From positions 1-40,083 of the forward strand of contig NZ_VOSW01000089.1 of assembly GCF_009690905.1 (NCBI RefSeq): a DNA stretch of 40,083 bases, read 5' to 3'. Each line of letters starts with the position of its first letter. Position 1 is the stretch's first letter. This DNA is from Paraburkholderia madseniana (lineage in GTDB: Bacteria; Pseudomonadota; Gammaproteobacteria; Burkholderiales; Burkholderiaceae). The notes beneath the pieces are model-generated. The model saw only the letters and a program-made list of their open reading frames with translations. It did not search any database and was not told the DNA's origin. The position numbers and the translations under genes were made by a program. Of this stretch, positions 24,336 to 33,180 are shown one piece after another.

Positions 24336-24872
24336 TCAGTTGCCCGATGCCGCCAGTGCCTTGAGCACCTGATCGGTAATGTCGATGCGCGGGCTCACGT
24401 ACACCGCTTCCTGAACGATCAGGTCGTAATGCTGTTGCTCAGCGATCTGCTTGATCACCTTGTTGGCCCGGTCGAGCACCGCCGCCAGCTCTTCGTTGCG
24501 GCGCTGGTTCAGGTCCTCGCGAAACTCGCGTTGCTTGCGCTGAAAGTCCGTATCCAACTGTGACAGATCGCGCTGCTTCTGCGCGCGATCGGCGGCCGAC
24601 ATCGACGCACCGTTCTTGTCGAGCGAGTCGGACATCGACTTCAGCTTCTGCGCCATATCGGCCAGGTCCTTGTCGCGCTTGGCGAACTCCGCCTCGAGCT
24701 TGACCTGTGCAGCCTTCGCGGCAGCCGATTCGCGCAGGATACGGTCCGAATTCACCGCAGCGATCCTGGCTTCCTGGGCGTGCGCGACCCCCGCTACGCC
24801 GACACCCAGCGTCATTGCCAGCGCCAGCGCGCAAGCCACACGTTTCGAAAACATACCGGTTCGCAAAGTCAT
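24336..24872 (-). CDS. skp: Periplasmic chaperone Skp/OmpH
   Basis: A 178-residue chaperone that carries unfolded outer-membrane proteins to the BAM complex. A signal peptide occupies about residues 1-32 (basic start, Ala/Leu/Val-rich core, cleavage after A-H-A). The mature part starts Q-E-A-R-I-A-A-V-N-S-D-R-I-L-R-E-S and then has long charged helices (about 60-130), the tentacles of the jellyfish-shaped trimer. It lies 74 bp behind bamA, the usual order. Start: the ATG at 24872 has GAGAGG very close to it; a second in-frame ATG at 24854 also keeps an intact signal peptide, so the true start is uncertain. Confidence 0.94.
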   Translation of the reverse strand: MTLRTGMFSKRVACALALAMTLGVGVAGVAHAQEARIAAVNSDRILRESAAAKAAQVKLEAEFAKRDKDLADMAQKLKSMSDSLDKNGASMSAADRAQKQRDLSQLDTDFQRKQREFREDLNQRRNEELAAVLDRANKVIKQIAEQQHYDLIVQEAVYVSPRIDITDQVLKALAASGN

Positions 24873-24946
24873 CCTCTCGATACTGTAGTTTGGCCGGGCC
24901 CACCGCCGGAAGCCACCCGTAAAGGCCCGGGTCGCCCTCCGCCGGA

Positions 24947-27250
24947 TCAGAATGCCGTCCCGATCTGGAACTGGAACTTCTGATACTGGTCGCCGGTGTG
25001 CTTAGTGAGCGGGAAGCCCAAGCTGAGCTTGAGCGGGCCAATCGGCGAGATCCACGCAAGACCGACACCGTAGCCGTAACGCAGGCCGTTCGCGCCGATG
25101 CTGTTACCTTCCGTACCCCAGACGTTACCGCCGTCGAGGAACGTGAAGACACGCAGCGTGCGGTCGTAGCCCGTACCCGGCAGCGGGAACGTCAACTCGA
25201 TGTTACCCACCAGCAGCTTCGAGCCGCCGATCGGGTCGTTCGTCTTCGCATCGCGCGGACCCAGCGAACTCGGCTCGTAGCCCCGCACCGAACCGATACC
25301 GCCCGCGTAGTAGTTCTTGAAAATCGGATATGGCTTGCCGCCGAGACCGTTACCGTAACCGCCCTGGAAGTTGAAGCCCAGCACGAACCCGCGCGAGAAC
25401 GAATAATAGTACTGCGCGTTGATGTCGGCCTTGTAGTACTGCGTGCCGCCGATCGGCGTGCCGTATTCGGCGTTCGCCTGCGTGAAGTAGCCGCGGCTCG
25501 GCACCAGTGCGCTGTCACGCGCGTCGCGCGACCAACCCACCGTGATCGGCACGTTATTCGACACACGGCCGAAGGCGGCTACGTAGTCCTTGTAGCTCTG
25601 CGGCGTGTTCGCGTCGACGTCCAGCTGGTTTTGCTCGAGGCCGGCGCCGAAATACACCGTATCGACTTCGGAGAACGGAATACCGAACTTCAGGTCACCA
25701 CCGATCGTGACGATCTTGAAGCTCGAATCCGTCGAGTAGTACAGCGGCTGGTACGTACGGTAGTAGACGTCGGTAATCCGCTTGATGCCGTCGACCGTGA
25801 AATACGGGTCGACCTGCGTAACCGTCAAGGTACGGTACGTCTTGGCGGTATTCACGTTCACCGAGAGACTCGTACCCGAACCGAACACGTTGTCCTGCGA
25901 CACGCCGGCCGAGAGCACCACCTTGTCCGTCGACGAGAAGCCCGCGCCCAACGTGATCGCGCCGGTCGGCTTTTCAGCCACCTTGACGTCCACATCGACC
26001 TGGTCCGGCGTGCCTTCCACCGGCACCGTGGTCACGTCCACGTCCGTGAAGTAGCCGAGACGGTTGATCCGGTCTTTCGACAGCGCGAGGCGGTTCGAAT
26101 CGAACCACGAGCTTTCGAGCTGGCGCATTTCGCGGCGCACCACTTCGTCGCGAGTGCGCGTGTTGCCGACCACGTTGATGCGGCGCACGTACACGCGGCG
26201 GCTCGGGTCCACTTGCAGCGTCAGGTCGACCTTGTGGTGTTCCTGATCGATCTGCGGCTGCGCGTTGACAGTAGCGAACGCATAGCCATATTCGCCGAGC
26301 TTGTCGACGATCGCCTTGGTGGTGGCTTGCAGCTTTTCAGCCGAGAAACGGTCGCCTGGTTTGATCTTGATGAGCTTGTTCAGCTCCGGCTCGCGGTCGA
26401 GCAGGTTACCAGCCAGCTTGATGCTGTTGATCGTGTACGGCTCGCCTTCGTGCAGCGTGACCGTCAGATACATGTCCTTCTTGTCCGGCGAGATCGACAC
26501 CTGGGTCGAGTCGATGTTGAACTCAAGGTAGCCGCGATTCAGGTAATACGAGCGGACGTTTTCGAGGTCGCCGGTGAGCTTGTCTTTCGCGTACAGGTCG
26601 TTCTTCGTGTACCACGAGAACCAGTTCGGCGTGGACAACTGCATTTCGTCGCGCAGCGTACCCGTGCTGAACGCCTTGTTGCCGATGAAGTTGATCTGGC
26701 GGATCTTCGCGCTCGGACCTTCAGCCACCGAGAACAGCACCGACACGCGGTTGCGGTCGATCGGCGTGATCGTCGTGGTGACTTCGGCGGCATAGTAGCC
26801 ACGCGTCAGGTACTGGCGCTTCAGTTCCTGCTCAGCCTTGTCGACAAGTGCCTTGTCGTAGTAACGGCCTTGCGACAAACCGACCGCGCGCAGCGCCTTG
26901 GTCAGGTTTTCCTTGTCGAACTCGTGAATGCCGGCGAAGTCGATCGTGCCGATGGCCGGACGTTCCAGCACCTGGACGATGACGACACTGCCTTCCGTCG
27001 CGATCTTGACGTCATTGAAGAAGCCCGTGGCGTACAGCGCGCGAATGGCTTCGGAAGCCTTGTCGTCGCTAAAGGTGTCGCCTTGCTTGATGGGCAGGTA
27101 CGCGAACACGGTACCGGGTTCGACGCGTTGCAATCCCTCGATCCGGATGTCTTGCACCACGAAGGGCGTCGTTGCGTGAGCAACCAGCCCATGCGCGGCA
27201 AACGCCGCGGCTATAACCGTCTTTGGAACAAAGCGATGAGGTTTAAACAA
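24947..27250 (-). CDS. bamA: Outer membrane protein assembly factor BamA
   Basis: A 767-residue Omp85 protein, the core of the BAM machine that inserts beta-barrels into the outer membrane. A signal peptide ends at A-H-A (about residue 26); five POTRA domains fill about residues 28-425, starting F-V-V-Q-D-I-R-I-E-G-L-Q-R-V; a 16-strand barrel follows. The L6 motif V-R-G-Y-E-P-S-S-L-G and a C-terminal phenylalanine (F-Q-I-G-T-A-F) are present. The gene seems to start with TTG at 27250: GGGGA lies 6 nt upstream and no ATG or GTG in frame restores the signal peptide. It sits between rseP and skp. Confidence 0.96.
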   Translation of the reverse strand: MFKPHRFVPKTVIAAAFAAHGLVAHATTPFVVQDIRIEGLQRVEPGTVFAYLPIKQGDTFSDDKASEAIRALYATGFFNDVKIATEGSVVIVQVLERPAIGTIDFAGIHEFDKENLTKALRAVGLSQGRYYDKALVDKAEQELKRQYLTRGYYAAEVTTTITPIDRNRVSVLFSVAEGPSAKIRQINFIGNKAFSTGTLRDEMQLSTPNWFSWYTKNDLYAKDKLTGDLENVRSYYLNRGYLEFNIDSTQVSISPDKKDMYLTVTLHEGEPYTINSIKLAGNLLDREPELNKLIKIKPGDRFSAEKLQATTKAIVDKLGEYGYAFATVNAQPQIDQEHHKVDLTLQVDPSRRVYVRRINVVGNTRTRDEVVRREMRQLESSWFDSNRLALSKDRINRLGYFTDVDVTTVPVEGTPDQVDVDVKVAEKPTGAITLGAGFSSTDKVVLSAGVSQDNVFGSGTSLSVNVNTAKTYRTLTVTQVDPYFTVDGIKRITDVYYRTYQPLYYSTDSSFKIVTIGGDLKFGIPFSEVDTVYFGAGLEQNQLDVDANTPQSYKDYVAAFGRVSNNVPITVGWSRDARDSALVPSRGYFTQANAEYGTPIGGTQYYKADINAQYYYSFSRGFVLGFNFQGGYGNGLGGKPYPIFKNYYAGGIGSVRGYEPSSLGPRDAKTNDPIGGSKLLVGNIELTFPLPGTGYDRTLRVFTFLDGGNVWGTEGNSIGANGLRYGYGVGLAWISPIGPLKLSLGFPLTKHTGDQYQKFQFQIGTAF

Positions 27251-27317
27251 CGTGCTTCCCCAGTGTGTATAGCTGCATCAGGTCGGGCGGTCGCCATCGT
27301 GAACGCCGCCAGACACT

Positions 27318-28703
27318 TTAAAAATGGATTAAACGAGCCAGATCGTTGAACAGCGCAATCGCCGACAACGCGACGATGCAGGCGAGACCCGCCCTCTGAA
27401 AAACGAGTTGCCAGCGATCGGAGACAACTTTGCCGGTTACAGCTTCAACCAAATAATATAACAGATGACCCCCGTCCAATACCGGAATTGGTAACAGGTT
27501 CAGTACGCCGAGGCTAATACTGACAAGGGCCAGGAACGACAGGAATGCAGAAGGACCTAGACGTGCGCTCTTTCCTGCGTAATCGGCGATCGTCACGGGG
27601 CCGGAAAGATTCTTGAGCGATGCCTCGCCAACAATCATCCGTCCGAACATGCGCACCGAATAAACAGCCAGATCCCACGTACGGCGTGCGCCCAGTTGCA
27701 GGCTTTCGACCGGCCCGTAACGCACGTCGATCGACGGCACCTGGGTGGCGAGCTCCGCACCGATACGGCCGATCTGCTGCCCCGTCGCGTCATCCCGCTG
27801 CGACTGCGGGACGATGCGAACGTCTTCCAGCTTGCCCGCGGCTTGCCCACCACGCTCTACCTGCAGCGTCACGGGCGTGCCGGCGTGCGATTTTACATAA
27901 GCGATGAAGGCCGTGGCATTGTCGGTAGGGATACCGTTGATCGCGCGCAGACGGTCGCCCACCGCAAGGCCTGCCTTTTGCGCCGCGCTACCCGGCTGCA
28001 CCCCGGCGACCGTCAGCTTGCCACCACCCGGCTCGAAACCGAGACGCGACATGAAGTCGTCGTCGACGTCTTTCTCGGTGATACCACGCAGATCCAGCTG
28101 GAAATCCGAGGTGCCGTGCGCGTCTTTCGCGCTCAGCACGACGCGCTTGTGATCGAATGCCGCGCCCAGCAGTTTCCAGCGCAGGTCGGACCACGAACGC
28201 ACTCGCTCGGATTCGCCGGCGTTCTCCGCACGAACCGCCACAATCGTTTCGCCACCGTCGAAACCGGCCAGTGCTGCCGGCGTATTCGGCGCAGGCGCCG
28301 CCACCACAGCCGCCGGTTCCGTCACGCCCGTGGCGAACACAAGGGCGAACAGCACGATGGCAAGCAGGAAATTCGCGACCGGCCCGGCGACGACAATCGC
28401 GAAGCGGCGCCACACCGACTGCCGGTTGAACGCATGCGGCAAGGCTTCAACGGGAATCGGCGCCCCGCCGGTTTCGCGCTCGTCGAGCATCTTCACGTAG
28501 CCGCCGAGCGGCAGTGCGGCAATCGTCCATTCGGTGCCCGTCTTCGGGCTCACCCATTGGAACAGCGGCTTGCCGAAGCCGATCGAGAAACGCAGCACCT
28601 TGACGCCGCACAAACGCGCCACGCTGTAATGCCCGTACTCGTGGACGACCACGAGTACGCCAATCGCGACCGCGAAGGCAAGCAGTTCGATCAGCAGGTT
28701 CAT
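27318..28703 (-). CDS. rseP: Site-2 zinc metalloprotease RseP
   Basis: A 461-residue inner-membrane protease that cleaves anti-sigma factors (RseA type) and leftover signal peptides within the membrane. The zinc motif H21-E-Y-G-H25 lies in the first helix; a second membrane segment is at A-N-F-L-L-A-I-V-L-F-A-L-V-F. PDZ sequence is clear at about residues 250-325 (A-G-V-Q-P-G-S-A-A-Q-K-A-G-L); L-L-P-I-P-V-L-D-G-G-H provides the third metal ligand. The ATG at 28703 places HEYGH near the N-terminus as in the family. Seven bp separate it from dxr. Confidence 0.95.
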   Translation of the reverse strand: MNLLIELLAFAVAIGVLVVVHEYGHYSVARLCGVKVLRFSIGFGKPLFQWVSPKTGTEWTIAALPLGGYVKMLDERETGGAPIPVEALPHAFNRQSVWRRFAIVVAGPVANFLLAIVLFALVFATGVTEPAAVVAAPAPNTPAALAGFDGGETIVAVRAENAGESERVRSWSDLRWKLLGAAFDHKRVVLSAKDAHGTSDFQLDLRGITEKDVDDDFMSRLGFEPGGGKLTVAGVQPGSAAQKAGLAVGDRLRAINGIPTDNATAFIAYVKSHAGTPVTLQVERGGQAAGKLEDVRIVPQSQRDDATGQQIGRIGAELATQVPSIDVRYGPVESLQLGARRTWDLAVYSVRMFGRMIVGEASLKNLSGPVTIADYAGKSARLGPSAFLSFLALVSISLGVLNLLPIPVLDGGHLLYYLVEAVTGKVVSDRWQLVFQRAGLACIVALSAIALFNDLARLIHF

Positions 28704-28710
28704 AGGCGTC

Positions 28711-29916
28711 TCACTGGACGGCGCGTTCCGTGCGACGGGCGCTGACCGGCAGGCGCGCGATGAAGTCGGCAGCGGCGCGGCGCGCGGCCGCATCCGCTTC
28801 GATCACGTCTTCTAGCGCGTGCGCGCTGCGGTTCGGCAACGCGTTGAGTACGGCGTCGACTACCTGAGCGATCGCCATGAAGCCGATCTGGCGCGACAGG
28901 AACGCTTCAACAGCGACTTCGTTCGCGGCATTGAGCGCCGCGCTCGCGAGGCCTCCCTCGGCCAGCGCTTTCACCGCGAGCGCGAGACACGGGAAGCGCG
29001 TGTAATCCGGTTTTTCGAACGACAGCGATGCGACCTGCAGCAGATCCAGTTGCGCCACGCCCGAATCGACGCGGTCCGGAAATGCCAGCGCATGCGCGAT
29101 CGGCGTGCGCATGTCGGGATTGCCCAGTTGTGCGAGCACCGAGCCGTCGGCGTACGACACCATCGAATGGATCACGCTTTGCGGGTGAATCAGCACCTCG
29201 ATGCGCTCGCCCGGCAGATCGAAGAGCCAGTGCGCCTCGATCACTTCAAGGCCTTTGTTCATCATCGTGGCCGAGTCGACCGAAATCTTGCGGCCCATGA
29301 CCCAGTTCGGATGCTTGCATGCTTCGTCCGGCGTGACGTCGACCAGCGTGGCCGGTTCGCGCGTGCGGAACGGGCCGCCTGACGCGGTCAGGATGATCTT
29401 CGACACGCCGCCATGCTGTGCGGCTTCGCGCGGCAGACACTGGAAAATCGCGTTGTGTTCGCTGTCGACCGGCAGCAGCACGGCGCCGTTGTCTCGCACC
29501 GCGTCCATGAAGATCGCGCCGGACATCACCAGCGCTTCCTTGTTGGCGAGCAGGATGCGCTTGCCGGCGCGCGCGGCAGCGAGACTCGGCGCGAGGCCTG
29601 CCGCGCCGACAATCGCCGCTACAACCGTATCGCAGCCGTCACTCTTCGACACGTCGACGAGCGCTTGCGGCCCATACGTGACTTCGGTCTTGCAGCCGGC
29701 TTCGCGCAACTTCGCCGCGACATGCGCAGCGGTATCGGCGTCGCCGACTACCGCGACTTCAGGCTGAAAGCGCAGGCATTGCTCGACGAGCTTGTCGCCG
29801 TTGCGATGCGCCGTGAGCGCGTACACCGAAAAGCGCTCGGGATGACGCGCGACGACGTCGAGCGTGCTGTCTCCAATCGAGCCCGTGGAACCGAGCAATG
29901 TCAGACGTTTTTGCAT
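28711..29916 (-). CDS. dxr: 1-deoxy-D-xylulose-5-phosphate reductoisomerase
   Basis: A 401-residue enzyme of the MEP pathway that turns DXP into 2-C-methylerythritol 4-phosphate with NADPH, feeding isoprenoid synthesis and thus UppS, encoded two genes upstream. NADPH site: L-L-G-S-T-G-S-I-G-D-S-T. Metal site: P-V-D151-S-E153-H-N-A-I-F-Q. Also A-S-G-G-P-F-R and V-D-S-A-T-M-M-N-K-G-L-E. The ATG at 29916 has a purine-rich AAGAGAT ahead. It lies 10 bp after cdsA. Confidence 0.97.
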   Translation of the reverse strand: MQKRLTLLGSTGSIGDSTLDVVARHPERFSVYALTAHRNGDKLVEQCLRFQPEVAVVGDADTAAHVAAKLREAGCKTEVTYGPQALVDVSKSDGCDTVVAAIVGAAGLAPSLAAARAGKRILLANKEALVMSGAIFMDAVRDNGAVLLPVDSEHNAIFQCLPREAAQHGGVSKIILTASGGPFRTREPATLVDVTPDEACKHPNWVMGRKISVDSATMMNKGLEVIEAHWLFDLPGERIEVLIHPQSVIHSMVSYADGSVLAQLGNPDMRTPIAHALAFPDRVDSGVAQLDLLQVASLSFEKPDYTRFPCLALAVKALAEGGLASAALNAANEVAVEAFLSRQIGFMAIAQVVDAVLNALPNRSAHALEDVIEADAAARRAAADFIARLPVSARRTERAVQ

Positions 29917-29926
29917 ATCTCTTTCT

Positions 29927-30748
29927 CTAGCCGAGCAGCAGCATGGCAAGCGGCAGCACCGGCAACAATGCGTCGATGCGGTCGAGTACGCCACCGTGCC
30001 CAGGCAACAGGCCGCTTGAATCTTTCACTCCGGCCTGGCGTTTCATCATGGATTCGAACAGGTCGCCCACCACGCTGAATACCACCAGCAGGGTCAGGGC
30101 GAGCAGCGTACGGACGGCGCCCCATTGCGCCAGCAGCGCAGAATACAGGGTCGGCTCGAACGCGTGCAAAAAGACCGCCGCCGCCGCGACGATCATCACC
30201 ACCAGCCAGCCGCCGATCGCGCCTTCCCAAGTCTTACCCGGGCTGATGGCAGGCGCCAGCTTGTGCTTTCCGAAAGCTTTTCCAGAGAAGTATGCGCCGA
30301 TATCGGCCAGCCATACCAATAGGAGCAGCGACAGCACGAAGGCCACGCCCTGCATGCGCGCGGCGACGAGAGCATGCCAGCACGCGACGAATACCACAAT
30401 GCCGGCAAGAAAGAGAAACGCGCGCCAGGCGCCTTGCGCGAGAGTCGGCTTGCGCAGGAGCACATACGGCCCCGCGATCACCCAGAAAATGGCGGCCGCC
30501 TGAAAGAGCGGCCGGGGCTCCTCGACGCCGGTGCCGAACCGCGTGCTCGCGACCAGCGCCACCGCAGCAACCAGCGCGTAAATGACCGGGCCCGCGCCGC
30601 CGAGCTTCAGCAGACGCGCCCACTCCCACGCGGCGAACACGACGACGAAGGCGATCAGCGCGCCGAACGCGCCCACCGGCGCGAACAGCGTGACCGGCAG
30701 GAAGATCGCCAGCAGGATGATCGCCGTGATGACACGGGTTTTTAGCAT
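29927..30748 (-). CDS. cdsA: Phosphatidate cytidylyltransferase
   Basis: A 273-residue polytopic inner-membrane enzyme that makes CDP-diacylglycerol, the precursor of all phospholipids. Seven or eight hydrophobic segments can be seen. The family signature near the C-terminus is complete: S-M-M-K-R-Q-A-G-V-K-D-S-S-G-L-L-P-G-H-G-G-V-L-D-R-I-D. S-P-G-K-T-W-E-G-A-I-G-G precedes it. Its first codons overlap the end of uppS by 7 bp, implying coupling. Confidence 0.96.
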   Translation of the reverse strand: MLKTRVITAIILLAIFLPVTLFAPVGAFGALIAFVVVFAAWEWARLLKLGGAGPVIYALVAAVALVASTRFGTGVEEPRPLFQAAAIFWVIAGPYVLLRKPTLAQGAWRAFLFLAGIVVFVACWHALVAARMQGVAFVLSLLLLVWLADIGAYFSGKAFGKHKLAPAISPGKTWEGAIGGWLVVMIVAAAAVFLHAFEPTLYSALLAQWGAVRTLLALTLLVVFSVVGDLFESMMKRQAGVKDSSGLLPGHGGVLDRIDALLPVLPLAMLLLG

Positions 30749-31524
30749 GGAAGCGAATCGACGTTCTGCGATTGCGGCTCGAGTTGAGCACTGGTGCGGC
30801 CGAAGCGGCGCTCACGCTCCGCGTAGGATGCGATGGCGTGGCCGAGCGCGTCGGCGTCGAAATCCGGCCAGAACGTGTCGGTGAAGTAGAACTCGGTGTA
30901 AGCGAGTTGCCACAGCAGGAAGTTGCTGACGCGGCGCTCGCCGCCGGTGCGGATAAAAAGGTCCGGCTCCGGCGCATAGGCCATCGACAGGTGTTCGGCG
31001 AACGAGTCCTCGTTCACCTCGACCGCCTTGCCCGCCAGCGCCGATTGTTCGGCGAGCTTGCGGGTGGCCTGCATGATGTCCCAGCGGCCGCCGTAGTTGG
31101 CGGCAATGGTGAGCGTGAGGCGGGTATTGCGCGCGGTTTTGGTTTCCGCGCGCCGGATCAGGTCGCGGATGCGCGTATCGAATCGGGACAGATCGCCAAC
31201 CACGCGCAGACGGATGCCGTTCGCGTGCAGCTTGCCGATCTCGCGCTCCAGCGCGGTGACGAACAGGCGCATCAGGAACGACACTTCGTCGTTCGGGCGG
31301 CGCCAGTTTTCCGAGCTGAAGGCAAACAGCGTCAGATATTCGACGCCCTGCCGGGCGCAGGCCTCGACGGCCGCACGCACTGCGTCGACGCCGCGCGTAT
31401 GGCCGGCCACGCGCGGCAGACGGCGCTGGGTCGCCCAACGGCCGTTGCCGTCCATGATGATCGCGATATGTCGCGGCACCGCGGCGACATCAGGCACGCG
31501 CACGGTTGAGCTGGTATAGGTCAT
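30742..31524 (-). CDS. uppS: Undecaprenyl diphosphate synthase
   Basis: A 260-residue cis-prenyltransferase that extends farnesyl diphosphate to the C55 carrier for peptidoglycan, O-antigen and capsule. The catalytic motif H-I-A-I-I-M-D-G-N-G-R-W-A includes Asp25; F-A-F-S-S-E-N-W-R-R-P and the C-terminal D-L-F-I-R-T-G-G-E-R-R-V-S-N-F-L-L-W are present. Length is normal apart from a slightly extended Ser/Gln tail. No clear ribosome binding site precedes the ATG; 64 bp separate it from frr. Confidence 0.96.
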   Translation of the reverse strand: MTYTSSTVRVPDVAAVPRHIAIIMDGNGRWATQRRLPRVAGHTRGVDAVRAAVEACARQGVEYLTLFAFSSENWRRPNDEVSFLMRLFVTALEREIGKLHANGIRLRVVGDLSRFDTRIRDLIRRAETKTARNTRLTLTIAANYGGRWDIMQATRKLAEQSALAGKAVEVNEDSFAEHLSMAYAPEPDLFIRTGGERRVSNFLLWQLAYTEFYFTDTFWPDFDADALGHAIASYAERERRFGRTSAQLEPQSQNVDSLPC

Positions 31525-31588
31525 GGCCGTCGGGACAGTGACTGCAAAAAAAGAAGTGGAGATCTTAAAGGTGCTGAGCCAACCGGCC

Positions 31589-32149
31589 TCAGACCGTCAT
31601 GATCTCGGCTTCTTTGGTCACTACAAGCTTGTCGATTTCCGTGACGAACTTGTCCGTCAGTTTCTGAACGTCGTCACCTGCACGGCGCTCGTCATCTTCA
31701 GAAATTTCTTTGTCTTTCACGAGCTTCTTCAGTTGCTCGTTTGCATCACGGCGCAGGTTACGAACAGCGACCTTGGCCGTTTCCGCCTCGCTCTTGACCA
31801 CTTTGGTCAGTTCGCGGCGGCGTTCTTCGGTCAGCGCGGGCATCGGCACGCGGATCACGTCGCCTTGCGTAGCCGGGTTCAGACCGAGGTCCGACTCGCG
31901 AATCGCCTTTTCGACGACCTGGACCATCTTCTTTTCCCACGGCTGCACGCCGATCGTGCGTGCGTCGATCAGCGTCAGATTCGCGACCTGCGAAATCGGC
32001 ACCGGCGAACCGTAGTAATCGCACTGGATGTGATCGAGCAGGCCCGTGTGTGCACGGCCCGTGCGGATCTTCGACAGGTCGTTCTTGAACGCGTCGATGG
32101 AACGCTGCATCTTTTGTTCAGCGCCCTTCCTGATATCAGCCACAGACAT
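31589..32149 (-). CDS. frr: Ribosome recycling factor
   Basis: A 186-residue tRNA-shaped protein that splits post-termination ribosomes with EF-G. It has I-R-T-G-R-A-H-T-G-L-L-D, Y-Y-G-S-P-V-P-I-S-Q-V-A-N-L, W-E-K-K-M-V-Q-V-V-E-K-A-I, P-x-L-T-E-E-R-R-R-E-L and R-N-L-R-R-D-A-N-E. Length and order (pyrH-frr-uppS) are standard; 100 bp separate it from pyrH. Confidence 0.97.
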   Translation of the reverse strand: MSVADIRKGAEQKMQRSIDAFKNDLSKIRTGRAHTGLLDHIQCDYYGSPVPISQVANLTLIDARTIGVQPWEKKMVQVVEKAIRESDLGLNPATQGDVIRVPMPALTEERRRELTKVVKSEAETAKVAVRNLRRDANEQLKKLVKDKEISEDDERRAGDDVQKLTDKFVTEIDKLVVTKEAEIMTV

Positions 32150-32249
32150 TTTTAAACCTCCGAACCTTCAAAACGGTGCGAGCCGGCCAGCGCGCGCACT
32201 ATGCGGCGGCCTGGGCCCGCGTTAAAGCCCACGTTATGTGAACGAGAGT

Positions 32250-32963
32250 TTACACGTGGACGAGGGTGCCCTCGTCCTCGCCTAGTACGATGCGCTTGAG
32301 CGCACCCGGCTTGACGATCGAAAACACCCGGATCGGCAGCTTCTGATCGCGGCACAGCGCGAATGCCGTGGCGTCCATCACCTGCAGATTGCGGCCGATG
32401 GCTTCGTCGAAGCTGATCGTGGTGTAACGAGTCGCGCTCGGGTCTTTCTTGGGGTCGGCTGAATAAACGCCGTCCACCTTGGTGGCTTTCAGCACGACTT
32501 CCGCGCCGATTTCCGAACCTCGCAGTGCGGCGGCCGTGTCGGTCGTGAAGAACGGGTTGCCGGTGCCGGCCGCGAAAATGACGACTTTGCCTTCTTCGAG
32601 CTGGCGAATCGCACGCGGGCGGATGTAAGGCTCGACCACCTGGTCCATACGCAGCGCGGATTGCACGCGCGCTTCGATACCGGCGTGGCGCATTGCGTCC
32701 TGCAGCGCCAGCGCGTTCATCATGGTGGCCAGCATACCCATGTAGTCAGCCGTGGCGCGATCCATACCGGCCGCGCCGCCCGCGACGCCGCGGAAAATAT
32801 TACCGCCGCCGATCACCACGGCCAGCTGCGTTCCGAGACGGACCACTTCGGCCACGTCCGCTACCATTCGTTCGATGGTCGCGCGATTGATGCCGAAGGC
32901 ATCGTCGCCCATCAGAGCTTCACCGGAGAGTTTGAGCAGGACGCGTTTATAGGCAGTGGGCAT
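32250..32963 (-). CDS. pyrH: UMP kinase
   Basis: A 237-residue hexameric kinase of the amino acid kinase fold that makes UDP from UMP; the bacterial enzyme is typically activated by GTP and inhibited by UTP. Seen: V-L-L-K-L-S-G-E-A-L-M-G, V-I-G-G-G-N-I-F-R-G, T-G-N-P-F-F-T-T-D-T-A-A, K-A-T-K-V-D-G-V-Y and a final L-G-E-D-E-G-T-L-V. It lies in the tsf-pyrH-frr order and a candidate own promoter sits in the gap before it. Confidence 0.97.
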   Translation of the reverse strand: MPTAYKRVLLKLSGEALMGDDAFGINRATIERMVADVAEVVRLGTQLAVVIGGGNIFRGVAGGAAGMDRATADYMGMLATMMNALALQDAMRHAGIEARVQSALRMDQVVEPYIRPRAIRQLEEGKVVIFAAGTGNPFFTTDTAAALRGSEIGAEVVLKATKVDGVYSADPKKDPSATRYTTISFDEAIGRNLQVMDATAFALCRDQKLPIRVFSIVKPGALKRIVLGEDEGTLVHV

Positions 32964-33006
32964 AGAGGTATCCAGATCGCGCAGAACAGGGCAACAACAA
33001 GGGACT

Positions 33007-33036
33007 AATGTAGGGGTGAAATGCTGATTCGGGCAA
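33007..33036 (-). promoter_or_regulatory. Candidate internal promoter ahead of pyrH
   Basis: On the minus strand, TTGCCC (33036-33031), 18 bp and TACATT (33012-33007) match the consensus at 4 of 6 positions each, about 45 bp before the pyrH start. Weak evidence. Confidence 0.35.
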
Positions 33037-33180
33037 GCGTCGCCAAATTGACGAACCCTGGGGTCCGCCAGCGGCGTGCGCCACGAGGGTCACCCGCGTG
33101 CAGCCTTGCGGCGCTGCCGACCGCGGCAGAGTCTTGCTCCGCCGCGGGTCCAACGGTACTAACTGAAGCTTAAGCGATAC

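Noticed and set aside
24998..27349. A 783-codon open frame on the plus strand
   Set aside because: Antisense shadow of bamA, Arg/Val/Asp/His-rich without any domain pattern.
33115..33147. GC-rich inverted repeats after tsf
   Set aside because: Stems are 5-7 bp without a U-run; in a GC-rich intergenic region this is weak evidence.
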